Counted from the stretch's first letter, positions 41,181 to 51,206 are shown. The stretch is DNA of 64,000 bases from Hyphomicrobiales bacterium (GCA_027484605.1 JAIXSR010000087.1:43898-107897), one strand, 5' to 3'. Notes: a model not told the origin generated them from the sequence alone. Numbers and translations are program-made.

Positions 41181-41204
41181 CGCGAGGCACCGTAGCGGCA
41201 GGGC

Positions 41205-42620
41205 TCAGCTGCCGGCCCGCGCGTAGGGGGAGATGTCGCGGCGCAGGAACCCGCCATCGCCCGGCTTGCCGAGCACCTTGCCGTCTTCCACCACGATCCG
41301 CCCGCCGGCAATGGTCATGACGGGCCAGCCGGTCACGGCGAAACCCTCCCATGGCGTGTAATCAGATCCGTGGTGCAGGGCCTCCTGCCGGATTGTTTCC
41401 TTGCGGTTCGGATCCCACAGCACGAGATCGGCATCCGTGCCGACGGCGATCGTGCCCTTGCGGGGATAGAGGCCGTAGATCCGGGCATGGTTGGTCGCGG
41501 TCAGCGCCACGAATTCGTTCGGCGTGATCCGCCCCTTTGCGACACCTTCCGACCAGAGGATCATCATGCGCGTCTCGATCCCGGGAATGCCATTCGGGAC
41601 ATAGCGGAAGGATTCGGCCGAGCGCGGATGGAGCTTGCCGGCGGCGCTGTCGTAGAAGAACGGGCAATGGTCGGAGGAAAAGACCTGGAAAGTGCCGTCT
41701 TTCAGCCCCTCCCAAATCGCGTTCCAGCTGTCATGGTCGCGCGGCGGGGGCGAGCAGACATATTTGCCGCCCTCGAGATTCTCGCCCTTGAGGTCATCGG
41801 CCGTCAGCGAAATGTATTGCGGGCAGGTCTCGGCATAGACCTTGAGCCCGCGCTGGCGCGCCCAGCGGATCTGCTCCATCGGCTCGCGTCCGGAGACATG
41901 GACAATCATGATCGGCACATCGATCAGCTCGGCATGGCTGATGGCACGGTGCGTGGCTTCCCGCTCGATCAGCTGCGGCCGCGAGGCGGCGTGGTAGTAG
42001 GGCGCGGTCTTGCCCTCGCTTTCCAGCTTTTCGGTCAGATATTTGATCGTGTCATAGCCCTCGGCATGCACCATCACCAGCGCCTGCTCGCGCCGTGCGA
42101 CGGCAAAAACGTCGAGCAACTGGCGGTCATTGAGCACGAGATCGTCATAGGTCATGAAGACCTTGAACGAGGTGCAGCCATCGCCGAACAGGGCGGGCAA
42201 TTCCTGGTTGAGCACGCTCGGAGTCGGGTCCGAGACGATCAGGTGGAAGCCGTAATCGATCAGGGCCTTGCCTTCGGCTTTCTTGTGATAGGCCTCCACG
42301 CAGGCGCGCAGCGAGCTGCCCTTCTTCTGCTTCGCAAAGGCGATCACGGTGGTCGTGCCACCGGCCGCCGCGGCCCGCGTGCCGCTCTCGAACCCGTCCG
42401 CCATGCGGATCTCGGGTCCGGAATCCTGATCGAGATGGACATGGCTGTCGATCCCGCCCGGCAATACCATCAGCCCGCTGGCATCGATATCGCGCGTGGC
42501 GCCCGTGATCGCCTCGGCCAGCTGGACAATCCGCCCGCCGCGCACGCCGATATCGCAGCGGATCGTGTCCGAGGCGGTCACCACGGTGCCGTTCCGGATC
42601 GCAAGGTCGAATTCGGCCAT
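41205..42620 (-). CDS. hydA: Dihydropyrimidinase / D-hydantoinase
   Basis: GIDSHVHLDQ; DYGFHLIVSDP...TSFKVFMTYDDL; cyclic amidohydrolase-type sequence throughout. Confidence 0.93.
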   Translation of the reverse strand: MAEFDLAIRNGTVVTASDTIRCDIGVRGGRIVQLAEAITGATRDIDASGLMVLPGGIDSHVHLDQDSGPEIRMADGFESGTRAAAAGGTTTVIAFAKQKKGSSLRACVEAYHKKAEGKALIDYGFHLIVSDPTPSVLNQELPALFGDGCTSFKVFMTYDDLVLNDRQLLDVFAVARREQALVMVHAEGYDTIKYLTEKLESEGKTAPYYHAASRPQLIEREATHRAISHAELIDVPIMIVHVSGREPMEQIRWARQRGLKVYAETCPQYISLTADDLKGENLEGGKYVCSPPPRDHDSWNAIWEGLKDGTFQVFSSDHCPFFYDSAAGKLHPRSAESFRYVPNGIPGIETRMMILWSEGVAKGRITPNEFVALTATNHARIYGLYPRKGTIAVGTDADLVLWDPNRKETIRQEALHHGSDYTPWEGFAVTGWPVMTIAGGRIVVEDGKVLGKPGDGGFLRRDISPYARAGS

Positions 42621-42638
42621 TCTGTCCTCCTGGGTCCT

Positions 42639-43382
42639 TCAGTCTCGATGCTCGAAACGCGCGGCGAGCGCCGGGCTCAGGCCGCTGGTCGGCTTGGCGC
42701 CCGGCCGGCGGAAACCGCCCTCGCGCGCCTTGAGCGGCGCCAGGGCGACAAGCGTCTCGGCCTGCCGCAGGGCCGCCTGGACCTGATCGACAAGCGGCAC
42801 GGGAATGCGCGTGGCGACCTCGCGGGCCAGCCCGGCAAGCGGCGCCCCGGCGAGGATGATCACATCCGCCCCCTGCGCCACGGCCTCGCCGGCCAGCCGG
42901 ACGAGGGCGTCCTGCTTCTCGGCTGCAACATCGGTGATCGAGGTGAAGGGCTCGCTGAGGCAGAACACCCCGGCACAGCGCGGCATGAGCCCGTGGCTCT
43001 CGACGCATTCCTCGTACCAGGGTCCCATCTGGGCCGCGAAACTGACAATGCCGAACCTTTTGCCGAGCATACAGGCCGTGAGCATCGCTGCTTCGGACAT
43101 GCCGATAACGGGTGCATCGAACAGCTCCCGTGCCCCGAACAGACCGGGATCGCCGAAGGCGGCGATGATCGCGGCATCGAACCCGCCCTGCCTTTCGGCG
43201 AGCATCTCGAGCGCGATCGCACCGGCGACCTGCGCCTCTGCCCGGCTGGAAATGTAGGGAAAGCCCCGGGGGGCGGTGGCCGTCACCAGCGTGGTGCCCG
43301 GCGAAAGAACCGGCCGCGCCGCATCGGCCAACCGCTGGGTGACAGCCTCTGTCATGTTGGGGTTGAGCAGCAGGATCCTCAT
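42639..43382 (-). CDS. Asp/Glu/hydantoin racemase family-like protein (catalytic Cys positions not conserved)
   Basis: MRILLLNPNMTEAVTQRL; AAFGDPGL; EAAMLTACMLGKRFGIVSF; ILAGAPLAGLA. Confidence 0.8.
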   Translation of the reverse strand: MRILLLNPNMTEAVTQRLADAARPVLSPGTTLVTATAPRGFPYISSRAEAQVAGAIALEMLAERQGGFDAAIIAAFGDPGLFGARELFDAPVIGMSEAAMLTACMLGKRFGIVSFAAQMGPWYEECVESHGLMPRCAGVFCLSEPFTSITDVAAEKQDALVRLAGEAVAQGADVIILAGAPLAGLAREVATRIPVPLVDQVQAALRQAETLVALAPLKAREGGFRRPGAKPTSGLSPALAARFEHRD

Positions 43383-44764
43383 GGCAGGCCTGTCCAGAGC
43401 CCCGTTTCGGCGAGGATGCGCTCGGCCTCGGCGGCAAAAGCAAGGACGCGGTGATCCTCGCCCACGGCGCCGGCGATCTGCAGGCCGACGGGTAGGCCGT
43501 CGCGGCCCCGACCGCAGGGGATCGAGATGGCCGGGTTCTGCCCGTGGTTGAAAAAGGGCGTGAAGGCCGCATGGCCGCGGGATTCGACCGGCTGGCCACC
43601 GATTTCCGGCGGGCCGAGCTGGGTGTGCGGCCAGGCCACGCAGGGCGTGGTGGGGGAGAGCAGCAGGTCATGCTCCGTGAAGAACGCGCCGAGCGCGCGG
43701 CGGATCTGCTGGCTCGCCTCCAGCCCGAGCGCGACATCCGTGCCCTTCACGGCAAAGCCCTGCTCGATCTGCACCGCCACATCCGGATCCGTCAGGTCCG
43801 GCGCGCGGCGATAGGCTTCGCCATGCAAAGCCGCGAGCCCGGCAAACTGGATGGCCGCGAGGCTTGCCCGAAGCGAGGGCGCCGGCCAATGCGGCGCCGC
43901 AATCGAAGGCGCCAAACCCGCCTCGCGGAGCGCGGCGATGGCGCGCGCGCAGGCTTCTGCCACATCGGGGTCAACCGGCACGTCGAGGCCGAGGGTCGGG
44001 TGCCAGGCCAGGCGGAGGCGCTTCATGTCCTCGCTGCGCGGCGGCATGATCATCCGGCTCTCTGGATCCCGCAGGTCCGGCCCCGCCATCGCGGCGAAGA
44101 GCAGCGCCGCATCGGCAACATCCAGCGTGATCGGCGCGATGCAGGTGACCCACCAGAAGGGCTCTGCAAATCCGAACGGATGCGGGATGGCGCCGTAACT
44201 TGGCTTGAACCCGACAAGGCCGCAATGGGCGGGCGGGCGGCGGCTTGATCCGCCGCCATCCGTACCGATCGACATCGGAACGGCGCCGGCCGCGACGATG
44301 GCGACATTGCCCCCCGAGGAACCGCCCGGCGTGAGTTCGGGATCCATCGGGTGATGCGTCACACCATGGAGCGGCGAGCGGGTATTGCCCTTGCAGGCGA
44401 ATTCCGGGCAATGGCCGATGGCCACGACCACCGCACCGGCCTTGCGCACGCGTTCGACACAGAGCGCGTCGCGCGGGGCAATATGATCGCGGAAGGCTAT
44501 CGAGCCCTGCGTGATCCGCCAGCCGCCGACCCAGATATTGTCCTTCACGACGATCGGCACACCGGCCAGCGGCAGGCTTTCGCCCGCTGCCAGACGTGCC
44601 GGGATCTTCGCCGCCTCGGCTTCGGCGCGCGCGCCGTCAATCACCGTCAGCGCGTTGAGCTGGTCCTGGCTTGCTGCACAGGCCGCCGCGGCCTCCCGTG
44701 CCAGCAGGACGGGGTCGAGCGCGCCCTGCTGAACGGCGGCGGCGATGTCGCGCCCGCGCTTCAT
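43379..44764 (-). CDS. Amidase (AS family)
   Basis: VKDNIWVGG, GGSSGGNVAIVAAGAVPMSIGTDGGGSSRRPPAHCGLVGFKPSYG. Confidence 0.9.
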   Translation of the reverse strand: MKRGRDIAAAVQQGALDPVLLAREAAAACAASQDQLNALTVIDGARAEAEAAKIPARLAAGESLPLAGVPIVVKDNIWVGGWRITQGSIAFRDHIAPRDALCVERVRKAGAVVVAIGHCPEFACKGNTRSPLHGVTHHPMDPELTPGGSSGGNVAIVAAGAVPMSIGTDGGGSSRRPPAHCGLVGFKPSYGAIPHPFGFAEPFWWVTCIAPITLDVADAALLFAAMAGPDLRDPESRMIMPPRSEDMKRLRLAWHPTLGLDVPVDPDVAEACARAIAALREAGLAPSIAAPHWPAPSLRASLAAIQFAGLAALHGEAYRRAPDLTDPDVAVQIEQGFAVKGTDVALGLEASQQIRRALGAFFTEHDLLLSPTTPCVAWPHTQLGPPEIGGQPVESRGHAAFTPFFNHGQNPAISIPCGRGRDGLPVGLQIAGAVGEDHRVLAFAAEAERILAETGLWTGLP

Positions 44765-45726
44765 GGCTCCACCTCGAAAGCTGTTAGGGCCGGGCGCGGC
44801 GACCAGGCGGGAAGGCCCAGACCCGCGCGCCAGGCCATGGCGATCTCGTCGCGCCGGGCGAACCAGACGCCCGGCTTGCCCGCCATATGCGCCAGCAGGC
44901 GCTCCAGCCCGCCGATCCGTGCCGGCCGGCTGATGATCCGGAGATGGAGCCCGATGGACAGCATGCGCGGTGCCGCGGCGCCTTCCTCATACAGGCGGTC
45001 GAAGGCGGCGATGCAATACCGGGCGAAATCGTCGCCATGGACGAAGGCACCGCCGGGCTGGAACCGCATGTCATTCGTGTCGAACGCATAGGGCAGGATC
45101 ACGAGATCGCGCCCACCGTCGCTGGTCATGAAGGGGCAATCATCGTTATAGGCATTGGAATCATACAGGAATCCGCCATGCTCGATCAGCAGGCGGCGGG
45201 TATTGGGCGAGGTGGCCGAGCGCGTATGCCAGCCCCGGGGCGGGTTGCCCGTGCTCGCCGCAATCGCCGTCACGGTGCGGGCGATGGCGCGCCGTTCGGT
45301 GGCCTCGTCCATATGGACATGCCGTTCCCAGCGCCAGCCATGGGCGGAAACCTCGTGGCCGTCGGCCACGGCCTCGGCCCCGATCCAGGGCGAGTAGGCC
45401 AGCGCCCGCCCGCAGGCATTCAGCGTGGCGCGGACGCCATAGGCCTTCAGCGCGGCACGGATCCGGCCCCAGCCGCGCCTTGTGCCATATTCGTAATGGC
45501 TCTCCATGCAGGGATCCCGCACGCCTTCGGTGCGCTCATGGGCTTCGTAGATCGCCTCGTTCGCCTCGTCCCCGGCAGAAATAGCCAGTTCCGCGCCTTC
45601 CTCGACATTGACGACCACCGAAACCGCGAGCCGGGCGCCGCCGGGCCAGCGGATATCCGGTTCGCCATGCCGATAGCCTTCGAAATCGCGATCGGTTGGC
45701 TTGAGCCAGGGCAGGGAAGGCGCCAT
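44761..45726 (-). CDS. Polysaccharide deacetylase family protein, PuuE-like
   Basis: RLAVSVVVNVEEGAE, YGTRRGWGRIRAALKAYGVRATLNACGRAL, GHEVSAHGWRWERH. Confidence 0.85.
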   Translation of the reverse strand: MAPSLPWLKPTDRDFEGYRHGEPDIRWPGGARLAVSVVVNVEEGAELAISAGDEANEAIYEAHERTEGVRDPCMESHYEYGTRRGWGRIRAALKAYGVRATLNACGRALAYSPWIGAEAVADGHEVSAHGWRWERHVHMDEATERRAIARTVTAIAASTGNPPRGWHTRSATSPNTRRLLIEHGGFLYDSNAYNDDCPFMTSDGGRDLVILPYAFDTNDMRFQPGGAFVHGDDFARYCIAAFDRLYEEGAAAPRMLSIGLHLRIISRPARIGGLERLLAHMAGKPGVWFARRDEIAMAWRAGLGLPAWSPRPALTAFEVEP

Positions 45727-45729
45727 CGA

Positions 45730-46530
45730 TCAGAAATCCGCCAGCCGCTTCAGCCCGACCAGCCGGTCGCCGATGATCATGGCCAGAACGGCCAGCAGGA
45801 TGAGCAGGGTCGAGACGGCGGCAATCATCGGATCGGGGCGTTCCTCTACCAGTTGCAGCATCTGGATCGGCAGCGTCTTTGTCCAGGCATCCGTAAAGAA
45901 GATCGAGATCGGATAATTGTCCATAGAGGCGAGGAAGGCGAACATGCCGGAGGTGAGGAAAGCCGGCGCGAGGGCGGGCACCAGAACCTTCCGGATGGCT
46001 TGCAGATACGAGCAGCCAAGCGTGCGTGCCGCCTCGATCAGCGTGAAATCGAACAGGCTGAGCGCCGCGAGCACCGTCCGCACCACATAGGGCATGGTGA
46101 TGACCACATGCGCCACAAGCAGGCTGGTCCAGGTGTCACGCAGGCCGAAGGCGCGGAAACCCTGAAGCATCGCGATGCCGACCACGAGGCCCGGCAGCAT
46201 CAGCGGCGAGATCAGGAAGGTGGTGATCGCCTCGCGCCCGGGAAACGTGCCCCGGACCAGCGCGATCGCGCAGAGCGTCACGAGGATCAGGGCCAGCAGG
46301 GTCGAGAGGCCGGCAATCTGCACCGAGGTCCAGAGCGAGGCGGCAAGGCCGCGCGTCGCGGGCAGGCGCTCGTACCAGCGGAACGACCAGCCCGGAGGCG
46401 GCAGCGAGAACACCGTGGAATCGCCAAAGGAAACGGCCACGGTGATGACGAGCGGCGCCATCAGGAAGATCACCGCGAGGCTGGCAATGGTCCAGATCAG
46501 CGCTGTTGTCGCTTTCTCGATCGCGGTCAT
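45730..46530 (-). CDS. ABC transporter permease (PotC-like)
   Basis: PotC-type TM protein, EAARTLGCSYLQAIRKVLVPALAPA. Confidence 0.9.
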   Translation of the reverse strand: MTAIEKATTALIWTIASLAVIFLMAPLVITVAVSFGDSTVFSLPPPGWSFRWYERLPATRGLAASLWTSVQIAGLSTLLALILVTLCAIALVRGTFPGREAITTFLISPLMLPGLVVGIAMLQGFRAFGLRDTWTSLLVAHVVITMPYVVRTVLAALSLFDFTLIEAARTLGCSYLQAIRKVLVPALAPAFLTSGMFAFLASMDNYPISIFFTDAWTKTLPIQMLQLVEERPDPMIAAVSTLLILLAVLAMIIGDRLVGLKRLADF

Positions 46531-47363
46531 GCCATCCTCCCGATCCGCCGCGAGAGGATCGTCGAGCCGACGACGATCGAGACGGCGAGCACCAGCAGCA
46601 CGACCGCTGTGGCCGAACCGAGCGCCTCGTTGCGCATCAGCAGGAAGGACCGCCCGGTCAGGGTGGCCAGCGTCTGGAACCGGTCGCCCATCAGCAGGCT
46701 CGGAATGACGAACATCGAGACCGAGAGCGAGAAGACGAAGGCCATGCCGCTGATCAGCCCGGGCATGGTCAGCGGCAGGATGATCTTGCGGAACCGGTAG
46801 AACGGGCTCGCGCCGAGGGTCGCTCCGGCTTCGGAAAGGCGCGGATCGATGAGCTTCACAACCGAATAGATCGGCAGGATCATGAAGGGCAGGAACACAT
46901 TGGCGGCGCCGATCACGAGGCCGGGCTCGGTGAAGAGCAGGCGCTGCGGCTCGTCCCAGATGCCGGTGGCGACGAGCAGCTTGGCGATGGCACCATCGCG
47001 CCGCAGCACGATCTGCCAGGCAAAGGCCTTCACCACCACGCCGACGGACAGGGGCAGGATGATGGCCGTCAGCAGCATGACCTGCGCCAGCCCCCGCGCC
47101 CGGGCCAAAGCCAGTGCGACAGGATAGCCGATGACCAGCGAGACGAGCGTCACCAGCAGGGCGATGCGCAGGGTATTGCCGATCACCCGCCAGTTATACT
47201 CATCGGCGAAGAAGCCCGCGAAGAGCGACAGGGTCGGCCCGTTCGGGCCGATCACGCTGCGGCCGAGCAGATAGATCAGCGGCAACGCATAGAAGAAGGC
47301 GAGATAGAGCAGGGCAGGTGCGGCCAGCCACAGCATCCTGTCGCGGGGCAGGAAGCGCATCAT
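46527..47363 (-). CDS. ABC transporter permease (PotB-like)
   Basis: PotB-type TM protein, SEAGATLGASPFYRFRKIILPLTMPG. Confidence 0.9.
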   Translation of the reverse strand: MMRFLPRDRMLWLAAPALLYLAFFYALPLIYLLGRSVIGPNGPTLSLFAGFFADEYNWRVIGNTLRIALLVTLVSLVIGYPVALALARARGLAQVMLLTAIILPLSVGVVVKAFAWQIVLRRDGAIAKLLVATGIWDEPQRLLFTEPGLVIGAANVFLPFMILPIYSVVKLIDPRLSEAGATLGASPFYRFRKIILPLTMPGLISGMAFVFSLSVSMFVIPSLLMGDRFQTLATLTGRSFLLMRNEALGSATAVVLLVLAVSIVVGSTILSRRIGRMA

Positions 47364-48436
47364 GCGGTGGCCAGCGGGTAGGCGATCGTGTCCTCGACCG
47401 CGAAGGAGATCTGCACGGGCACGCCGGGTGCGAGGCCGGCCGGCAGCGCGCCGGATATCTCGATCATGACGGGGTGCTGGTCCGGGCTGGCAAAATGCGC
47501 CTGGATGCGCGCGCCCTGGAAGACGATATCGGACAGGACGGGCGCTGCGACATTCGTCCCGCCTTCCGCGCCGAACCGGATCCGCTCTGGCCGGACACCC
47601 AGCAGCACCGGGCTGCCAACCTCGAAGCGCCCGCGACCCCGGATAGCGCCGAGCGGCGTCTCGACTGTGACGAAGCCGTCCGGATCATAGCCGGACACCG
47701 TGCCGGCAATGCGGGTGGACAGGCCGACAAATTCCAGCGCGAAGGGCGTCGCCGGGCGGGCATAGATTGCCTCCGGCGTGTCGAGCTGCTCGATCCGGCC
47801 GCGATTCATGACGGCGATCCGGTCGGACATGATCAGCGCCTCGTCCTGATCATGCGTCACGAAAATGGCGGTCGTGCCCAATTCCCGCAGCAGGCGGCGC
47901 AGGTCGATCTGCATGGTTTCGCGCAGCTTCCGGTCGAGCGCCGAGAAAGGCTCGTCGAGAAGCAGCAGTTTCGGTTTCGTCGCGAGTGCGCGGGCCACAG
48001 CCACGCGCTGCTGCTGCCCGCCGGAAAGGGCCCTGACCGATCGGTCGGCGAAGGCGGCCATGTGGATCAGTGCCAGGAAGCGCTCCACCGTGGCGCTGAT
48101 TTCCGTCGCCGGCGCTCCCTTGGCCCGCAATCCGAAGGCGATGTTCTCTGCCACCGTGAGATGCGGGAAAAGGGCGTAGTTCTGGAACACCACACCCACA
48201 TCGCGTCGATGCGGCGGCAGGCGCGAAATGTCCTGCCCGTCGAGCGTGACGCTGCCGCCATCAGCCGCGGCAAGGCCGGCAATGATCCGCAGGAGGGTGG
48301 TCTTGCCGCAGCCCGAAGGCCCCAGCAGCGAGATGAACTCGCCGCGCGAGACAGCCAGATCCACCCCGTCAAGAACGGGCCCGGACCCGAAATCCTTGCT
48401 CGCCTTCCGGATATCGAGAAACGGGGCCGGGTTCAT
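47360..48436 (-). CDS. ABC transporter ATP-binding protein (PotA-like)
   Basis: GPSGCGKTTLLRIIAGL, LSGGQQQRVAVARALATKP, TOBE domain. Confidence 0.93.
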   Translation of the reverse strand: MNPAPFLDIRKASKDFGSGPVLDGVDLAVSRGEFISLLGPSGCGKTTLLRIIAGLAAADGGSVTLDGQDISRLPPHRRDVGVVFQNYALFPHLTVAENIAFGLRAKGAPATEISATVERFLALIHMAAFADRSVRALSGGQQQRVAVARALATKPKLLLLDEPFSALDRKLRETMQIDLRRLLRELGTTAIFVTHDQDEALIMSDRIAVMNRGRIEQLDTPEAIYARPATPFALEFVGLSTRIAGTVSGYDPDGFVTVETPLGAIRGRGRFEVGSPVLLGVRPERIRFGAEGGTNVAAPVLSDIVFQGARIQAHFASPDQHPVMIEISGALPAGLAPGVPVQISFAVEDTIAYPLATA

Positions 48437-48482
48437 GGTCGGGCCTGCTCTGGGCGGGGGAGGGAAGGGCGAAAGGCCAGCG

Positions 48483-49550
48483 TCAGCTGGCCATCTCGCG
48501 ATCCCAGCGCTTCACCCATTCATTGCGGTTCTCGGCCACAAAGGCCCAGTCGATCGTGTGGATCTTCGCATCCGTCGGCATGCCCGGCGGAACCGGCGCA
48601 TCGATGTTGGTCGGCATGGCGAAGGTCGGCGGGGCGATCTTCGACTGGACCTCGGCGCCCAGCAATTCGTTGATATAGGCAAAGGCGAGTTCCATGTTCG
48701 GCCCGCCCTTGACGACAGCGATGCCCGAGGGAACCGGGAAGATGCCTTCCTTCGGCGCGGCCATGGAAACCGGCGCGCCGTCGAGCCGGCGCTGCATCCC
48801 GAACGAGGAGAGCGCGCCGAGGATCATATGGGCCTCGCCCTGTTCGAGCAGCGAGAAAGCCTGCGGCATCTGGCTGTAGACCGTCAGCAGGTTCGGCTTC
48901 AGTTTCTTCAGTTCGCGGAAAGCGCCGTCAATGTCCTTGTAGGCTTCGGCCATCGGCTTGCCCGTCGCGAGATGGGCGAACATGAAGAGGTTCGGCAGGC
49001 CTTCCGTGTTCTGCAGCGAGGGCACGATGATCCGGCCCTTGAACTTCGGATCAAGTGCTTCGGCCCATGAGGCCGGCGGCGTCTTCAGAACATTGGTGTT
49101 GTAGGCAACGCCCTGCCAGGGCTGGAGATAGTTCGCCCACATCCCGTCCATATGCACCGTGCCGGGCTTCAGCTTCGCCATGTTCGGCACCTTGGCCGGC
49201 GTGATCGGCTCCAGCAGGCCTTCCTTGACGGCGAGGATCATCACCGGATCGTCCATCTGCACGATGGAGAGATAGGGCTTGTCCTTGTTCTTCTGCATCT
49301 TCTCGAGGTTCACGAGGCTGCGCGTGCCCTCGAAGGTGAGCTTGGCGTTGTACTTCTTCTCGAAGGCCGGCATCACATGGGTTTCCACCCAGGGCTTGTG
49401 GCTGGCGGCGCCGCCGATGACGATCTCGCGCACCTGCGCCCGGAGGATGCCCGGCATGGCAAGGCCGGCCCCGATGGCCGCGCTGCTATGGAGCAAGGTC
49501 CGCCGGCTGAGGCGGAATCCGGCATTGTCGGGGTTCACGGTCTTGGTCAT
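48483..49550 (-). CDS. ABC transporter substrate-binding protein (PotD-like)
   Basis: Tat-like leader SRRTLLHSSAAIGAGLAMPG; SBP fold sequence; upstream of potABC-like genes. Confidence 0.9.
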   Translation of the reverse strand: MTKTVNPDNAGFRLSRRTLLHSSAAIGAGLAMPGILRAQVREIVIGGAASHKPWVETHVMPAFEKKYNAKLTFEGTRSLVNLEKMQKNKDKPYLSIVQMDDPVMILAVKEGLLEPITPAKVPNMAKLKPGTVHMDGMWANYLQPWQGVAYNTNVLKTPPASWAEALDPKFKGRIIVPSLQNTEGLPNLFMFAHLATGKPMAEAYKDIDGAFRELKKLKPNLLTVYSQMPQAFSLLEQGEAHMILGALSSFGMQRRLDGAPVSMAAPKEGIFPVPSGIAVVKGGPNMELAFAYINELLGAEVQSKIAPPTFAMPTNIDAPVPPGMPTDAKIHTIDWAFVAENRNEWVKRWDREMAS

Positions 49551-49734
49551 GCCTAGGCTCTCCTGCTGCTGTGCCGGCCCGCCCGGGGCCCGGTCATTGA
49601 CGCATCAGGAAAGCAAGGGGCATGCCGGGCGGATCTGTATGCCGATCCTGTTCCGGCGACGGCGGGTGCCGGAAAGATAGGCACTTTGCCCACAGGATCG
49701 GCGAACGGCAAAGCGAAAGCTTATATTGTAGACA

Positions 49735-49746
49735 ATCCCCCGGACT
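49735..49746. promoter_or_regulatory. ATTGTAGACAAT palindrome; candidate GntR-type operator of the Pot-like/hydantoinase operon
   Basis: ATTGT-AG-ACAAT upstream (minus-strand sense) of the SBP gene at 49550. Confidence 0.55.
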
Positions 49747-49748
49747 GC

Positions 49749-51134
49749 TCAGCCTTCGACGCTGTTGCCGTCGGCATCGCCCGGATCCTTGCGCAGGCGC
49801 AAGCCGGTCATTTCCGCGCCCGAGAGCAATACCAGCAGCAGAGGCAGCCAGGCGACACGGCCCTGATAGCGGTGGTTCGGGTTCGAGAAGGCCCCGCAGA
49901 CTATGGCATTCCCTGCAAGCGCCAGGAAAACGAAAAGGGCCGCCATGGCGGGCCAGCGACTGCCGGCCAGCCATCGGCCGACGGCAAAGAAGCCGAGCGC
50001 CAGAAGGGCCGTCCAGTAGAGGATCGTGTCCCGCGCGGCATAGGATTGGAAATCGATCACGCGTTGCTGATGCGCTCCGAGGAAATCATCGACAAAATCG
50101 AGATAGAGCCTGCGGATCGGTTTCTCGAGATGCCAATGCATCGGCCGGATGCCATCGCCGGTTTCCACCATCCCGAACTGGACAAGAGCCGCCTTCCCGA
50201 GGCGGCTGAACGTCTCGCCGGGATAGCGGTTCAGGATTTCCCGGATGATCGCCTTGGCCTCCTGCTTGTGCGGTTCGCTGCGCCAGCCCCCGAGCTCGTG
50301 GAAGGGGCCGAACGTGTTCCAGAGATAGGCATTCGCCGTGGTCGGCAGGCGCGTCCTGTAGGGGCAGAGCTGCGAAGCCTTCTCGTTGGCCGGGCAGACT
50401 TCGTCGAGATAGCGCTGGACAAGCCCGGTCTCGACGAACAGGGCCAGCCGGAGATTGGCCGGATCGCGAAAGAGGAAAACCCGGCCCGTCGCGGTGAAAT
50501 TCGCCGTCACCGCAATCACCGTGCTGAGGGCGATGGTCGCGGCGAGATCCCCGAGCCGCAGCGCGACCGAAACCCGCGCGAGGCGCAGGAGGGCAAGGAC
50601 CAGGGCGGCGCAGAGGAACAGGCCGCAAACCACCGCAAGATGGCTGAGATGGAAGGAAATCCCGATCGCCGTCAGCCCCACCAGGAGCAATCGCTGCGCG
50701 GCCGGAAGCTTCTGCCCGCAGAGCAAGGCCACGGTGCCCAGCAGCACGGCGCCGGTGACCGCATCCGCCATGATCTGGCTGACATACCAGGCCCAGCCGG
50801 TGAAGGCCGAGACCAGCGCAGCGCCGAACAGGAAGAGCCAGGGCGACAGCGTCGGCACGAAACTGCGTGCCGAAAGCCAGACCATCGTGGCGACCATGAG
50901 CGCCTGCAGCACCAGCGGCGCCCAGAGGCTGCCGGAAAGCCGGGCGAACCACTGGAACCAGCCATAGGGCGCGGTCCGGAAGACCGGCAGGCGCCCGGTA
51001 AACGGCATCTCGAGATAGTCGACGCTGTCATAATAGAAGAGCGGCGCGCCATTCCACAGGGCCGGCCAGAGCAGCAGGCCGGCCAGAACAGCCAGGGCGA
51101 AGCTTGTTGTCGCTTGGGCCTTGAAGGCGCTCAT
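49749..51134 (-). CDS. Polytopic membrane protein, glycosyltransferase-39-like topology, function unknown
   Basis: Many TM helices; N-terminal FYYDSVDYLEMPFTGRLPVFRTAPYGWF. Confidence 0.6.
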   Translation of the reverse strand: MSAFKAQATTSFALAVLAGLLLWPALWNGAPLFYYDSVDYLEMPFTGRLPVFRTAPYGWFQWFARLSGSLWAPLVLQALMVATMVWLSARSFVPTLSPWLFLFGAALVSAFTGWAWYVSQIMADAVTGAVLLGTVALLCGQKLPAAQRLLLVGLTAIGISFHLSHLAVVCGLFLCAALVLALLRLARVSVALRLGDLAATIALSTVIAVTANFTATGRVFLFRDPANLRLALFVETGLVQRYLDEVCPANEKASQLCPYRTRLPTTANAYLWNTFGPFHELGGWRSEPHKQEAKAIIREILNRYPGETFSRLGKAALVQFGMVETGDGIRPMHWHLEKPIRRLYLDFVDDFLGAHQQRVIDFQSYAARDTILYWTALLALGFFAVGRWLAGSRWPAMAALFVFLALAGNAIVCGAFSNPNHRYQGRVAWLPLLLVLLSGAEMTGLRLRKDPGDADGNSVEG

Positions 51135-51206
51135 CGTATTCTTGTTCCGGGCGCGTTCCCGTTTGAAGGACCTGGGTCGCGCAGGCGGAACCGGCCGACG
51201 GGCGAT

